From assembly GCF_000971985.1 (NCBI RefSeq), contig NZ_KQ040800.1, positions 217-64,216 of the forward strand: DNA of 64,000 nt, read 5' to 3'. Below, piece after piece: positions 34,982-45,841 of the stretch. This DNA is from Paenibacillus dauci (GTDB taxonomy: Bacteria > Bacillota > Bacilli > Paenibacillales > Paenibacillaceae). The translations under genes and the position numbers were made by a program. Within the stretch, counting starts at the first letter, position 1. Every line of letters begins with the position of its first letter. Below the pieces are notes generated by a model that was given only the letters and a program-made list of their open reading frames with translations, searched no databases and had not been told where the DNA came from.

Positions 34982-35803
34982 ATGTCACCGTTTATAGCTG
35001 AACTGGTAGGAACGATGATTCTGATTGCTCTGGGTGGCGGTGTCTGTGCAGGCGTATCACTTCGTAAAACGTTTGCCGAAAATTCAGGCTGGATGGTCAT
35101 CGGAGCAGGATGGGGACTCGCCGTTGCCATGGCCGTATACGCTGTAGGCAGCGTGAGCGGCGCTCACCTGAACCCGGCAGTTACACTGGCACTGGCATTT
35201 AATGGCGATTTCCCTTGGAGTCAGGTTCCTTCTTATATTCTGGCCCAGATTATCGGCGCCATGGCAGGTGCACTGCTGGTGTACTTCCAATATCTGCCGC
35301 ACTGGAAAGCAACACCAGACCCGGCCACCAAGCTGGGCGTATTCTCGACTTCACCGGCGATCAAGCATCCGGTGGGCAATATGCTGAGTGAAATTATCGG
35401 TACATTTATCTTTGTCATGGTATTGTTATCTATGGGTGCCAACGAATTCACACAGGGTCTTCATCCGCTGATCGTTGGTCTGCTGGTTGTGAGTATCGGT
35501 CTGTCTCTTGGTGGTACAACCGGATATGCAATCAACCCTGCACGTGACTTTGGTCCGCGTCTGATGCACTTCCTGCTGCCGATCCCCGGTAAAGGTCCTT
35601 CGGACTGGAAATATGCCTGGGTACCAGTTGCCGGTCCACTGCTGGGCGGATCATTGGGCGGATTATTTTACAAAACTGTATTCCTGGGACAGAGCACACC
35701 GCTGCTGTGGGTACTACTGGCAGTAACCGCTGTATGTCTGTTCTTCGCTCATCTGGCTGGACGCCGGATTCAGCGTTCCACTTCCGGACAGGCAGCTGCC
35801 TAA
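34982..35803 (+). CDS. glpF: glycerol uptake facilitator (aquaglyceroporin)
   Basis: A six-helix channel for passive glycerol entry, about 273 residues. Both half-helix NPA motifs are present: HLNPAVT (about residues 62-68) and AINPARDFGPR (about 186-196); the Arg after the second NPA is the selectivity-filter residue. GGAGG (34970-34974) precedes two adjacent ATGs (34979, 34982); an upstream in-frame ATG at 34886 lies inside the leader terminator and is rejected. It forms an operon with glpK, 91 bases downstream. Confidence 0.95.
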   Translation: MSPFIAELVGTMILIALGGGVCAGVSLRKTFAENSGWMVIGAGWGLAVAMAVYAVGSVSGAHLNPAVTLALAFNGDFPWSQVPSYILAQIIGAMAGALLVYFQYLPHWKATPDPATKLGVFSTSPAIKHPVGNMLSEIIGTFIFVMVLLSMGANEFTQGLHPLIVGLLVVSIGLSLGGTTGYAINPARDFGPRLMHFLLPIPGKGPSDWKYAWVPVAGPLLGGSLGGLFYKTVFLGQSTPLLWVLLAVTAVCLFFAHLAGRRIQRSTSGQAAA

Positions 35804-35894
35804 GCTGCCCTTCGGATTCCACTTTTTCATACCCAATACAACAAATTATGATATTGCAAATTCGATAGTGATCATTCTGAGGAGGAACTAATAG

Positions 35895-37388
<1,494 letters not shown>

Positions 37389-37480
37389 TACAGTATGCAG
37401 TAATATAATAAGTAATATCGTATTTCAATCATGCACCAGGCAGCGTACCCTACGCTGTGCAATATGCAAATAATACAAAC

Positions 37481-37544
37481 CAAAAGCACTCGTTGCCCAT
37501 CAGCAGCTTTTACAGTCTTGCTGAAGGACAAGGGGTGCTTTTGA
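37481..37544 (+). terminator. terminator after glpK
   Basis: CAAAAGCAC (37481-37489) pairs with GTGCTTTTG, and an inner TCAGCA/TGCTGA arm supports the hairpin. A separate small hairpin CAGCGTA/TACGCTG lies at 37441-37457. Confidence 0.8.
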
Positions 37545-37661
37545 TTTGCAAACATAGCTGCTTATTATGGCAACCTGTACACAGCCACATAGTATAACGC
37601 TTACATATCAGACGAAAAACAGTAGCTAGACCCTGACATTTATGCTAAGATGTCAATTGCG

Positions 37662-37680
37662 AATGATAATCTTTATCATT
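37662..37680. promoter_or_regulatory. Fur box upstream of the siderophore-binding protein gene
   Basis: AATGATAA-TCT-TTATCATT is a perfect 8-3-8 inverted repeat made of Fur-type GATAAT half-sites. It is 41 bases upstream of the ATG at 37722, so iron repression is expected. Confidence 0.82.
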
Positions 37681-37721
37681 ACAAAAAGATCTACCAATCC
37701 CATCAAAGGCGGTCTTAACGT

Positions 37722-38699
37722 ATGCATAAACAAAAAAGATTCACCATGATCATAATGGCTGTTCTGCTGATCAGTATTCTGGCAGCTTGTGGCCAATCCG
37801 CAACAAACGGCAGCAGTACAACTCCTGCAGCAGGTACAGATACTGCTCCGGCAGCACAAGAGAGTGCAACAATTACTTACAAAGCAGCCAATGGCGATGT
37901 AGAAGTTCCTCGTCATCCACAGCGTGTGGTTGTACTCGCAGACAGCTACTACGGCTATCTGTATTCACTCGGCATCAAACCGATTGCTACAACAAACAAG
38001 CCATTTGACAGTATCTATCTCAAAGACACAACAGAAGGCGTCACCAATCTGGGCGAAACGCCTGAAGTAGAAAAAGTGCTGGCACTGAATCCCGATCTGA
38101 TCATCGTCTGGGATGGAGACGCCAATCTGGACAAATTCGCCAAAGTGGCACCAACAGTAGCGATCAAGTATGGTCAGTACACGTACAAGGAACAGCTACA
38201 AGAATTTGGCAAAATGACGGGTACCGAAGACAAAGCCAAAGAAGTGGCAACTGCCTGGGAATCCAAAATCAATGAAGTCAAACCACAGGTACAAGCAGCA
38301 GTAGGCGACAAAACGGTCTCTATTATCCAGCCTTATGCCAAAGGTGTATACGTCATGGGCGACAGCTTTGGCCGCGGCGGAGAGATTATCTATCAGGAGT
38401 TAGGACTCAAAGGTACCGAAATGACGCAAAAAGAAGCGATCGATAATGGTCCGGGTTATGTGAGCATCTCTTTGGAGAATGTTCCCGACTTTGCCGGTGA
38501 TTATATCTTCACCGCTCCATGGGGCGGGGATGCCGACAAGGAAGGTACCTCGCTGTATAACAGTAGTCTATGGAAGCAGCTGCCTGCAGTGAAAGCCAAA
38601 CATGTGTTCAATATCGATCCGATTGCCTATTATTTTAATGATCCAATCTCCATGAATGCACAGCTCGACTTTATCGTGAAAAGCCTGACAGGCAAGTAA
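37722..38699 (+). CDS. iron-siderophore ABC transporter substrate-binding lipoprotein
   Basis: A surface lipoprotein that captures ferric siderophore. The signal peptide ends in the lipobox LAAC (Cys23), followed by a Ser/Thr/Ala linker. The FepB/FhuD fold begins GDVEVPRHPQRVVVLADSYYGYLYSLGIKP (about 59-88); NPDLIIVWDGD and the long backbone helix region follow. Length 325. AAAGGCGG precedes ATG. It stands alone, with no permease or ATPase gene beside it, between glpK and glpD, and it resembles the yclQ-like protein at 48782 in layout. It may feed the YclNOP-type permease elsewhere in this window; that is inference. Confidence 0.92.
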   Translation: MHKQKRFTMIIMAVLLISILAACGQSATNGSSTTPAAGTDTAPAAQESATITYKAANGDVEVPRHPQRVVVLADSYYGYLYSLGIKPIATTNKPFDSIYLKDTTEGVTNLGETPEVEKVLALNPDLIIVWDGDANLDKFAKVAPTVAIKYGQYTYKEQLQEFGKMTGTEDKAKEVATAWESKINEVKPQVQAAVGDKTVSIIQPYAKGVYVMGDSFGRGGEIIYQELGLKGTEMTQKEAIDNGPGYVSISLENVPDFAGDYIFTAPWGGDADKEGTSLYNSSLWKQLPAVKAKHVFNIDPIAYYFNDPISMNAQLDFIVKSLTGK

Positions 38700-38846
38700 A
38701 TCAACGAGAAAGGTCAATCAGGTTAATGTGGAGGTATGGAGATAACAGTGACTCGCAGTCGTTATACGAACATTACTCTGTCAGCCGTACAGTAAGACCC
38801 GATTTTTTTCTGCTGTAAATTGTAATAATCAAAAATAATTATAAAA

Positions 38847-38890
38847 TTTAAACGTTTTCTTTGCCTGAGTACAGTGCGGTATGTTATAAT
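38847..38890 (+). promoter_or_regulatory. glpD promoter with cre site
   Basis: TTTAAACGTTTTCT (38847-38860) matches the cre consensus at 13 of 14 positions and abuts the -35 TTGCCT (38861-38866). An 18-base spacer leads to a perfect TATAAT (38885-38890). CcpA bound here would block polymerase. Confidence 0.8.
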
Positions 38891-38896
38891 CGGATT

Positions 38897-38988
38897 ACAA
38901 GTTAATAAATTCGTCATTAGACTTTGGAGAGACCACGAATACACGCGGCAGCAGCCGTTTATGTGTAATGTTCGTGGTCTCTTTTTTG
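38897..38988 (+). promoter_or_regulatory. glpD leader with GlpP-type antiterminable terminator
   Basis: The transcript begins near ACAAGTTAATA (38897-38907), identical to the glpF leader. GAGACCACGAA (38930-38940) pairs with TTCGTGGTCTC (38972-38982), followed by TTTTTT, a strong terminator 80 bases before the glpD start. An inner CGGC/GCCG stem is present. Full expression of glpD must therefore need antitermination. Confidence 0.83.
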
Positions 38989-39069
38989 TGGTTTTAACTG
39001 GAATAATATAGAAATTTAATCGGCTGAACAGCCACATACAAATGAACTTATCACAGGGAGGAAATAATA

Positions 39070-40758
39070 ATGAACACGATGTTTGCAGCACAGGAACGAG
39101 CAACCGTATTACAGAAAATGAGTCAGGAGCCACTGGATGTACTGGTAATCGGAGGCGGAATTACCGGATCGGGGATTGCACTGGATGCTGTGACCCGCGG
39201 TATGAAGATTGGATTGGTCGAGATGCAGGACTTTGCAGCCGGAACATCGAGCCGTTCTACCAAGCTGGTGCATGGTGGACTGCGTTATCTGAAGCAATTC
39301 GAAGTGAAAATGGTTGCCGAAGTCGGCAAAGAGCGCGCGATCGTCTATGAGAATGGACCCCATGTGACGACACCGGAGTGGATGCTGCTTCCTTTCCACC
39401 AGGGCGGCACATTCGGCAGTTTCAGTACATCGATTGGTTTGCGGGTATATGATTTCCTCGCTGGCGTCAAAAGCAGTGAGCGACGCAAAATGCTGAGTGC
39501 CCAGGAGACGCTGAACAAGGAACCTCTGGTGAAGCAGGATGGACTCAAAGGCGGCGGTTATTATGTCGAGTACCGCACCGACGATGCACGCCTGACGATT
39601 GAAGTGATCAAGGAAGCGGTCAAGCGCGGAGCAATGGCTGCCAACTATACCAAAGCTGTTGATTTCATTTATGAAGATGGCAAGCTCAAAGGCGTTAAAG
39701 TCAAAGACACCATCAGCGGCAAAGAATACAAAATCTTCGCACGCAAAGTGATTAATGCAGCAGGACCATGGGTCGATACCCTGCGTAAAATCGATAACTC
39801 CAAAAAAGGCAAAACCCTGCAAATGACCAAAGGGATTCATCTGGTCATCGACCATGAACGCTTCCCGCTGGAGCAGGCGGTTTACTTTGATACACCGGAT
39901 GGACGGATGGTATTCGCGATTCCAAGAGATGGCAAAACCTATGTGGGTACGACCGATACGGTCTACAAAGCCGATCCGATCCACCCGCGTATGACCACAG
40001 CCGATCGTGATTATGTAATCAAAGCGATCAACTACATGTTCCCGACTGTCAAAGTGACTGCCGAAGATGTGGAGTCCAGCTGGGCAGGAGTACGTCCGCT
40101 AATTCATGAAGACGGCAAATCCCCGTCCGAGATTTCCCGTAAAGATGAGATCTGGCAGTCCGACAGTGGCCTGATCACGATCGCTGGCGGCAAGCTGACC
40201 GGTTACCGCAAAATGGCTGAGATGGTCGTTGACCTGGCAGCCGAACTGCTGCAAAAAGAAACCGGTCAAACCTTCAAGGCTTCCCAAACCAAGCACATGG
40301 CAATCTCCGGTGGCGATGTAGGCGGCTCGGCAGGTCTGCCAGCCTTTATCCGTCAGCATGCCGATGCCGGGGCCAATGTAGGATTGACTCGCGAGCAGGC
40401 AGAGAAGCTGGCTGGTTTCTATGGCTCCAATGTGACCCAGTTGTTCGCTCGTGTGAATCAGCAGGATGCCATTGCCGAAGAACTCGGTCTGCCAGCGGAT
40501 GTGCGTGTACGTCTCGTATACGCGATGGAAGAAGAAATGACAGCCAAGCCGGTCGATTTCTTTATCCGCCGTACGGGTGCTTTGTTCTTCAATATCGCCT
40601 GGGTACAAGAGTGGAAACAGCCGGTTATCGAGTATATGGCAAGACGCTTGAACTGGAATGCCGATCAGAAACGCCGCTATACCGATGAGCTGGAAGCCCA
40701 GCTGCATGATGCGGTAGTGCCTTCCGATGCGGAAGCAAGCAGTGAGTTTGCGGTATAA
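39070..40758 (+). CDS. glpD: aerobic glycerol-3-phosphate dehydrogenase
   Basis: A membrane-associated flavoprotein that oxidises glycerol-3-phosphate to DHAP and passes electrons to quinone. The N-terminal FAD motif is [15 protein letters not shown] (about residues 26-40), followed by [15 protein letters not shown], typical of Glp[12 protein letters not shown] and [16 protein letters not shown] lie further on, and the DAO C-terminal domain completes 562 residues. AGGGAGG precedes ATG. It is a single gene with its own promoter, cre site and GlpP leader. Confidence 0.97.
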   Translation: MNTMFAAQERATVLQKMSQEPLDVLVIGGGITGSGIALDAVTRGMKIGLVEMQDFAAGTSSRSTKLVHGGLRYLKQFEVKMVAEVGKERAIVYENGPHVTTPEWMLLPFHQGGTFGSFSTSIGLRVYDFLAGVKSSERRKMLSAQETLNKEPLVKQDGLKGGGYYVEYRTDDARLTIEVIKEAVKRGAMAANYTKAVDFIYEDGKLKGVKVKDTISGKEYKIFARKVINAAGPWVDTLRKIDNSKKGKTLQMTKGIHLVIDHERFPLEQAVYFDTPDGRMVFAIPRDGKTYVGTTDTVYKADPIHPRMTTADRDYVIKAINYMFPTVKVTAEDVESSWAGVRPLIHEDGKSPSEISRKDEIWQSDSGLITIAGGKLTGYRKMAEMVVDLAAELLQKETGQTFKASQTKHMAISGGDVGGSAGLPAFIRQHADAGANVGLTREQAEKLAGFYGSNVTQLFARVNQQDAIAEELGLPADVRVRLVYAMEEEMTAKPVDFFIRRTGALFFNIAWVQEWKQPVIEYMARRLNWNADQKRRYTDELEAQLHDAVVPSDAEASSEFAV

Positions 40759-40773
40759 AATGTTAAATATAAT

Positions 40774-40818
40774 CAAAAGCAAGATATTGGGTTTAAATAC
40801 CTAGTATCTTGCTTTTTT
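40774..40818 (+). terminator. terminator after glpD
   Basis: AAAAGCAAGATA pairs with TATCTTGCTTTTTT across a 17-base loop. It ends the glpD transcript and separates it from the AT-rich gene that follows. Confidence 0.88.
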
Positions 40819-40959
40819 ATTGAATAAATATATTTATTAAATGCTAAAAATAGACTTTTTTAAGGTAATTCTATGAATTTAAATAAAGACTAGCAAAAAT
40901 GTATCAATTTATGTATATTTAGATAGGAAATTAAATAGGTAATTAGGAGTGGTTATTGA

Positions 40960-42645
40960 GTGGGTAAAAAGTCGTTAATGTTAATGTTAATGTTAAGCAT
41001 AGTGTCTATTTTGATAATACAAATGTTATCAATGGATAGTATCCATGCAGCAAGTAAATACACTGGTGGGTTACTTGATAATAAACCTTTAAGTTCAGGT
41101 ACTAATTTTACGAGTCCGACAAGTACATCAGTCGTAGGAGCAACTGATGGTAATGTAAATAGCAAAGCGGATATGGCAGCTAGTAGTATGCTATGGTACA
41201 CTTTTGACCAACCTCAAGAAATAAATTCACTCATTGTTAATGCTACTATCATTAATAATGTAAAAGTAGAGTTTTATGATGACAAGGACAATCTTGTATT
41301 GTCATATACTCCAATAGCAAATGATGGAGTAGAGTCATTACCGGTATCAGCTAAAAATATAAAGAACGTTATACTTAAAACAAGTCCTTCTGGAAATACA
41401 ATTTATGAGTGGAACGTATTTACTACTCCAGCGGCTGCACCATCAGTGCCGACAATCACTCGTACTTATGGTGGAGATAAAGTTGTTAATTTGTATTGGA
41501 ATAATAAAGGAGCAAGAAGCTATAATGTTAAGCGCTCTACGTCTGAAGGTGGGCCTTACTCTGTAATAGCTGAAGGAATTAAGGGACTAACCTTTACTGA
41601 TAAAAACGTTGTTAACGGAACTACGTAATACTATGTTGTATCGGCAGTTAATGAAGCAGGAGAAAGTGGGAATTCTGCTCAGGTCGTTCTCAGACCAAAT
41701 GCAACTAAATATACTAATGGATTGCTCGATGATAAACTCCTAAATGCAGGTACTGTTTTTACAAGCCCGACAAACACATCTGTTGCAGGAGCTACTGATA
41801 ATAATGTAAATAGTAAAGCTGAGATGTCTGTTGATAGTATGCTTTGGTATATTTTTGATCAGCCAAAAGAAATAAATTCGGTTATTGTTAACGCTACACT
41901 TACTCGTAATACTAAGATAGAATTTTACGATGCTAAAGATAATTTAATACTTTCATATACTCCAGTAGCAAACGATACAATAGAATCATTGCCTACAGTT
42001 GCCCAAAATGTAAAGAAAGCTGTTCTTAAAACTAGTCCTACAGGGAACTCGATTTTTGAATGGAATGTATTTGGTAAAGACTACGGTGAGACACCTGTAC
42101 AAGACTTAAAACTTACAGCTACAGCAGATAAACAAAATATAACTCTATCATGGAATGCAGTAAATGGTGCTTCCAAATATATCATTAAACGTGGTACGCA
42201 AGAGGGTGGGCCTTATGAAGTACTAAATACGGTTGATTCTCCAGCGCTTGAATATGTGGATAAAGATATTAAATCTGGAACAACTTATTACTACATTGTA
42301 GTGGCACAAAATGGCAGCAATCAGAATGTTGCAACTTCCAATGAAGTATCAGCAAGCCTTGGTACAGAAACTCCAACGCCAGGAGATAATGACGGTGGAG
42401 AAGTAACAGGTTCAAGAGCATTATTGACCATCGTATTAAATACAGGTGTAGAAAAAGAATATGATCTTTCAATGAGCGAGGTCAAAGCTTTCATTGCCTG
42501 GTATGAACAACGCGCTACCGGTTCAGGTGCTATTACTTTTGCAATCGACAAGCACAGCAATAATAAAGGACCTTTCAGCAGTCGTAAAGATTACATCATT
42601 TACGATAAAATCGTAACTTTTGAAGTGAATAGTTACGACAAATAA
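40960..42645 (+). pseudogene. secreted two-repeat protein with fibronectin-like modules, interrupted by one in-frame TAA
   Basis: One continuous frame from GTG 40960 (AGGAG 10 bases upstream) to 42645, about 561 residues, is broken only by TAA at 41626-41628. The first part has a signal peptide (LSIVSILIIQMLSMDSIHAAS). Two homologous units follow, each a beta domain starting YTGGLLDNKPL / YTNGLLDDKLL plus a fibronectin type III-like module (YNVKRSTSEGGPYSVI / YIIKRGTQEGGPYEVL). The C terminus (SRALLTIVLNTGVEKEYDLS) is a domain often fused to such modules in Paenibacillus. The stop falls at NGTT*YYVV, exactly where unit two has SGTTYYYIV, so a Tyr codon became TAA. The two halves show no other decay. 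The gene is more AT-rich than its neighbours. It could be a recent pseudogene, a sequencing error or two products; surface binding is only a guess. Confidence 0.75.
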
Positions 42646-42691
42646 GATAACAAAGGTTCTAAATAATATACTCGTTATTGAATATTGAAAT

Positions 42692-42737
42692 AAAAAGCTA
42701 CCATGAATCCATGCATTAGGATCTTGGTAGCTTTTTT
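42692..42737 (+). terminator. terminator after the two-repeat gene
   Basis: AAAAGCTACCA pairs with TGGTAGCTTTTTT, with GATCC-like inner pairing (AATCC/GGAT). Confidence 0.87.
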
Positions 42738-42852
42738 ATTCCCCGACCAAAGTCCAGGTGCAAAATCATCCAGAGGCTGAGGTCAATTCGTATAATCTCA
42801 TGGTATGCTGGATATACTCAGGTATACCATAAGGATAAAGGGGAGAAATAAT

Positions 42853-43356
42853 ATGATCAAAAGGGCGATTCTTGCGCCGGTGTTGCTGCTGCTGGGCGTG
42901 TATCTGTTTTTGAATCCGGGAGGTTCTGGCGGAGCGGGCGAGATTTTTGCGACATTCTGGCCGACGCTGTTCGTTATACCGCTTGGCCTGCTGTTTCAGT
43001 GGATGTATTTTTCACTGGTTGGGCCCAAAGGAGTCGGACTGTTGGTGCCGGGAGGTATACTGCTGACAGCCGGAGCGGTGAGCCAGCTGGCACAGATGTT
43101 TGGTATCTGGAGTTATATGTGGCCGGGCTTTATTCTAGCGGTAGCTATAGGGCTGTTCCAACTATACTGGTTCGGTTCGCGTAACAAATGGCTGCTGATT
43201 CCAATCAATATTCTGACTGTACTGTCGCTGCTCTTTTTCGCCGTATTCTCGATTGATTCATTGTTGTCACGACTTATATTTGTTCAGCCGCTGGTTGCTA
43301 TTGCACTCGTACTGGGCGGCGCCTGGATGCTGCTTGAACGCAAAAAAGAATGGTAA
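42853..43356 (+). CDS. small multi-pass membrane protein, function unknown
   Basis: A 167-residue protein made almost entirely of membrane segments: about six (AILAPVLLLLGVYLFL; FVIPLGLLFQWMYFSLV; GVGLLVPGGILLTAGAV; MWPGFILAVAIGLFQLYWF; WLLIPINILTVLSLLFFAVF; PLVAIALVLGGAWMLLE), ending with the charged ERKKEW. Start: GGGGAGA is 7 bases before ATG 42853. It is a single gene flanked by hairpins on both sides. I do not recognise a named family. Confidence 0.8.
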   Translation: MIKRAILAPVLLLLGVYLFLNPGGSGGAGEIFATFWPTLFVIPLGLLFQWMYFSLVGPKGVGLLVPGGILLTAGAVSQLAQMFGIWSYMWPGFILAVAIGLFQLYWFGSRNKWLLIPINILTVLSLLFFAVFSIDSLLSRLIFVQPLVAIALVLGGAWMLLERKKEW

Positions 43357-43366
43357 TACATCCGAC

Positions 43367-43421
43367 GACAGCAGCTCCGCCATGTTACACTCGCAGATCG
43401 TAGAATGGCGGAGCTGCTGTC
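43367..43421. repeat. 17-base perfect inverted repeat without a T-tract
   Basis: GACAGCAGCTCCGCCAT (43367-43383) is exactly repeated in inverse at 43405-43421, with a 21-base loop. It begins 10 bases after the membrane-protein stop codon. No run of T follows, so it is not a standard intrinsic terminator; a normal terminator comes 60 bases later. Confidence 0.9.
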
Positions 43422-43481
43422 AGCACAATGTACATATCAGCATCTCGATCAGACATTTCCTATAGTGTACAAGCCATACTG

Positions 43482-43509
43482 AAAAGCTGCCCAATCGGCA
43501 GCTTTTTTT
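43482..43509 (+). terminator. intrinsic terminator
   Basis: AAAGCTGCC (43483-43491) pairs with GGCAGCTTT around CAATC and is followed by a long T-run. It ends transcription from the membrane-protein gene. Confidence 0.9.
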
Positions 43510-43668
43510 GACGTTTACCCATTCGGCAGCACATTCACGAAAACAGAGTCGGTAATTTTGGGTAATGGTATTCAGTGAATGCAAAAGCATACATATAATC
43601 AATATACATATACGTGGAAGGTACATGTACCCGCTATCGTCAATGGAAAAGGAGGCACCACCCCGCCT

Positions 43669-45000
43669 ATGGAAACACTCAATGTCATGATCGTGATTTT
43701 ACTTATTCTGCTCACATCCTTTTTTGTCGCATCGGAATATTCAATTATTCGGGTGCGGATCTCGCGGATTAATCAGCTGGCAGAAGAAGGCAACAAAAAT
43801 GCCAAAGCCGTACAGTATATTATTTCCAAGCTGGACGAATTCCTGTCTGCCTGTCAGCTGGGCACTACGCTCACATCGCTGGCACTCGGCTGGCTCGGGG
43901 AGTCGACGATCGAGGAACTGCTGCATCCGCTGTTCGTCTGGCTGCAGATCCCGGCATCTCTCACGTCGGTACTGTCTTTCCTGATCGCGTTCCTGCTGAT
44001 GACGTATTTTGAAGTCGTTATTGGGGAGCTAGTGCCCAAATCATTTGCGATTCAGGTGGCTGAACCGATGGCACTGTTTTTTGCCCGTCCGATGATTATT
44101 TTCTACAAAATCACCTTTCCGTTTAACTGGGTGCTCAGCCGTTCGGCTCGCCTAATCACTGGACTGTTCGGAGTAAAGCCGCTGTCCGAACAGGAGGTAG
44201 CACAAAGCGAAGCAGAGCTGCGATTTGCCCTCTCGGAAGGATACAAAAGCGGTAGCATCACGCCAACCGAATATCGTTATCTGAACAATGTATTTGATTT
44301 TGATGAACTGGTCGGCAGTGAAATTATGGTACCGCGTACGGAGATTATCTATATTGCACAGGATGCCTCTCTGGCTCAATTTTACGATATTATCCGCGAA
44401 GAGCCGTACAGCCTGATTCCGGTAGCGCTTGGCGGAGACAAAGACCGGATTATCGGTCTGCTCAATGTGAAGGAAGTACTGCGTGATGCAGTGAACCGGC
44501 CACATGCGCCAACCGATCCGATAGCTCCTTTTATTCGTCCTGTGCTGCAGCTGATCGAGACGGTCCCGGCACGTGAACTGCTCGGACAGATGCAAAAGGA
44601 AAATATTCATATGGCTGTTCTGCTGGATGAGTATGGCGGTACAGCAGGTATGGTTACACTGGAAGATATCCTGGAAGAAATCGTCGGCGATATTCCTTCC
44701 AAATCGGATATTGAGCCGCTGTCCACGCCAGCGATCAGCAAGCTGGGCGACAAGCATTACAAACTGCAGCCGCAAGCTTTGATTCATGAAGTCAACCGCC
44801 GCCTCGGTACGGATATTGAAGCAGGCGAAGCCTATACCATCGGTGGCTGGATTCTGTCACGCAAATTCAATATTCGCGAAGGTCAATCGGTTGTGGAAGA
44901 ACATTATGAATTTACAGTCACACGGATGGATCAGCACCATATCCGAGAGATTGAAGTACAGCCCTATGAACCCGAGGAAACAGAGGAAGAGAATGACTAA
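43669..45000 (+). CDS. hemolysin-family (CNNM/DUF21-CBS-CorC) membrane protein
   Basis: A 443-residue protein of the CNNM/CorC group, linked in other bacteria to magnesium or cobalt efflux. The DUF21 domain with three or four membrane segments (residues 1-200) includes LSACQLGTTLTSLALGWLGE and EVVIGELVPKSFAIQ. A CBS pair follows (EIMVPRTEIIYI...LIPVALGGDKDRIIGLLNVKEVL; HMAVLLDEYGGTAGMVTLEDILEEIVGDI). The C-terminal transporter-associated CorC/HlyC domain contains GWILSRKFNIREGQSV. The only good ATG (43669) is 13 bases after AAAGGAGG; AGGC/GCCT pairing could bring the two closer. Ion specificity is not shown by the sequence. Confidence 0.9.
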   Translation: METLNVMIVILLILLTSFFVASEYSIIRVRISRINQLAEEGNKNAKAVQYIISKLDEFLSACQLGTTLTSLALGWLGESTIEELLHPLFVWLQIPASLTSVLSFLIAFLLMTYFEVVIGELVPKSFAIQVAEPMALFFARPMIIFYKITFPFNWVLSRSARLITGLFGVKPLSEQEVAQSEAELRFALSEGYKSGSITPTEYRYLNNVFDFDELVGSEIMVPRTEIIYIAQDASLAQFYDIIREEPYSLIPVALGGDKDRIIGLLNVKEVLRDAVNRPHAPTDPIAPFIRPVLQLIETVPARELLGQMQKENIHMAVLLDEYGGTAGMVTLEDILEEIVGDIPSKSDIEPLSTPAISKLGDKHYKLQPQALIHEVNRRLGTDIEAGEAYTIGGWILSRKFNIREGQSVVEEHYEFTVTRMDQHHIREIEVQPYEPEETEEEND

Positions 45001-45297
45001 ACACTAGAGACGTCCTCGATAAATACAAGCAGCTTCTATCATACAAATCACTATCTTGGAAGCAGACGTAGTATAAACAGCTGTGTGACAGGAAGCAAGC
45101 CCAATAAACAGCCGTGAAATTACCACAAAAAGAAACTGGTAACGTAGGCATAAGGGACAAGTATAAAATTGGCCTGCCCCTTCACTGGCATCACCGGGAA
45201 ATGATATAATATAATGAATGCCAGCCTTTACGGATCAATAATCATACATGACCGGATGCGGCTGATATTCCAACTCTGGATAACGGGGGAATACAAG

Positions 45298-45555
45298 ATG
45301 GCCAAGAAAAATAAAGCTCCGGCAAGACCGGCAGCAGCACAGGATAAACCGGCTACACTCAAAGATCTGTTGAGTTCAGATGTACTCGATAAGCTCAAAG
45401 CCCAGGCCAACGAGATGCGCGAAGAAGAACAGCAGCGCCAGGAGCAGGAGCGTCAAAAGGCGGAAGAAGCCCGCAAAGCCGAGCAGAAGCGCAAAGATAA
45501 TGATTTTGAGTATCTGCTGGAGAACAGCAAGCAGGATTGGAAAAAATACAAATAA
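45298..45555 (+). CDS. YqkE family protein (DUF3886)
   Basis: An 85-residue charged protein. The N-terminal Lys/Ala-rich region is followed by TLKDLLSSDVLDKLKAQANEM. A Glu/Arg/Lys-rich coiled coil (about residues 38-68) follows, and the family-specific end is FEYLLENSKQDWKKYK, matching B. subtilis YqkE. Function unknown. ATG 45298 has GGGGGA 7 bases upstream; upstream in-frame codons are not preceded by a ribosome binding site. It is a single gene ending in a terminator. The preceding 297 bases hold no gene. Confidence 0.9.
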   Translation: MAKKNKAPARPAAAQDKPATLKDLLSSDVLDKLKAQANEMREEEQQRQEQERQKAEEARKAEQKRKDNDFEYLLENSKQDWKKYK

Positions 45556-45577
45556 GCTGTTTATAGCGCTGCATAAC

Positions 45578-45630
45578 AAGCCATTCGAGGCATCGAGAAA
45601 CCGTATTCGATGTCACCGAATGGCTTTTTT
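45578..45630 (+). terminator. terminator after yqkE-like gene
   Basis: AAGCCATTCG (45578-45587) pairs with CGAATGGCTTTTTT, with an inner CATCGA/TCGATG stem. Confidence 0.9.
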
Positions 45631-45641
45631 AATGATCTTAA

Positions 45642-45656
45642 TGATAATGATTATCA
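45642..45656. promoter_or_regulatory. perfect 7-1-7 Fur box
   Basis: TGATAAT-G-ATTATCA is the exact Bacillus Fur consensus. It is the first of two Fur sites upstream of the siderophore importer operon. Confidence 0.88.
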
Positions 45657-45711
45657 AAAAAAGGTTGATCAATGATAGATAAGTAGCTACAATGATACTT
45701 TGTAATCTATT

Positions 45712-45730
45712 GATAATGAATATCATTATC
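45712..45730. promoter_or_regulatory. second Fur box
   Basis: GATAATGAATATCATTATC matches the 19-base Fur consensus at 17 of 19 positions. It is 112 bases upstream of the yclN-like start and 56 bases after the start of the first box. Confidence 0.85.
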
Positions 45731-45841
45731 GAATGTAAAAAAATCCATATTACATAACAGGTCAGGTATCAGGAGGGAGGATTACCTTAAAAAGGAGCAT
45801 ACAGACACGTATATCGCCTTTTTACAGGACTATATCTGCAT

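Noticed and set aside
43367-43421. Insertion-sequence terminal repeats
   Set aside because: The arms are 21 bases apart with no transposase frame between them.
45009-45020. A third copy of the structured element, suggested by ACGTCCTCGAT
   Set aside because: Only the left internal-loop motif is present; the right AAAG-TCGTCCTT motif and both stems are missing.
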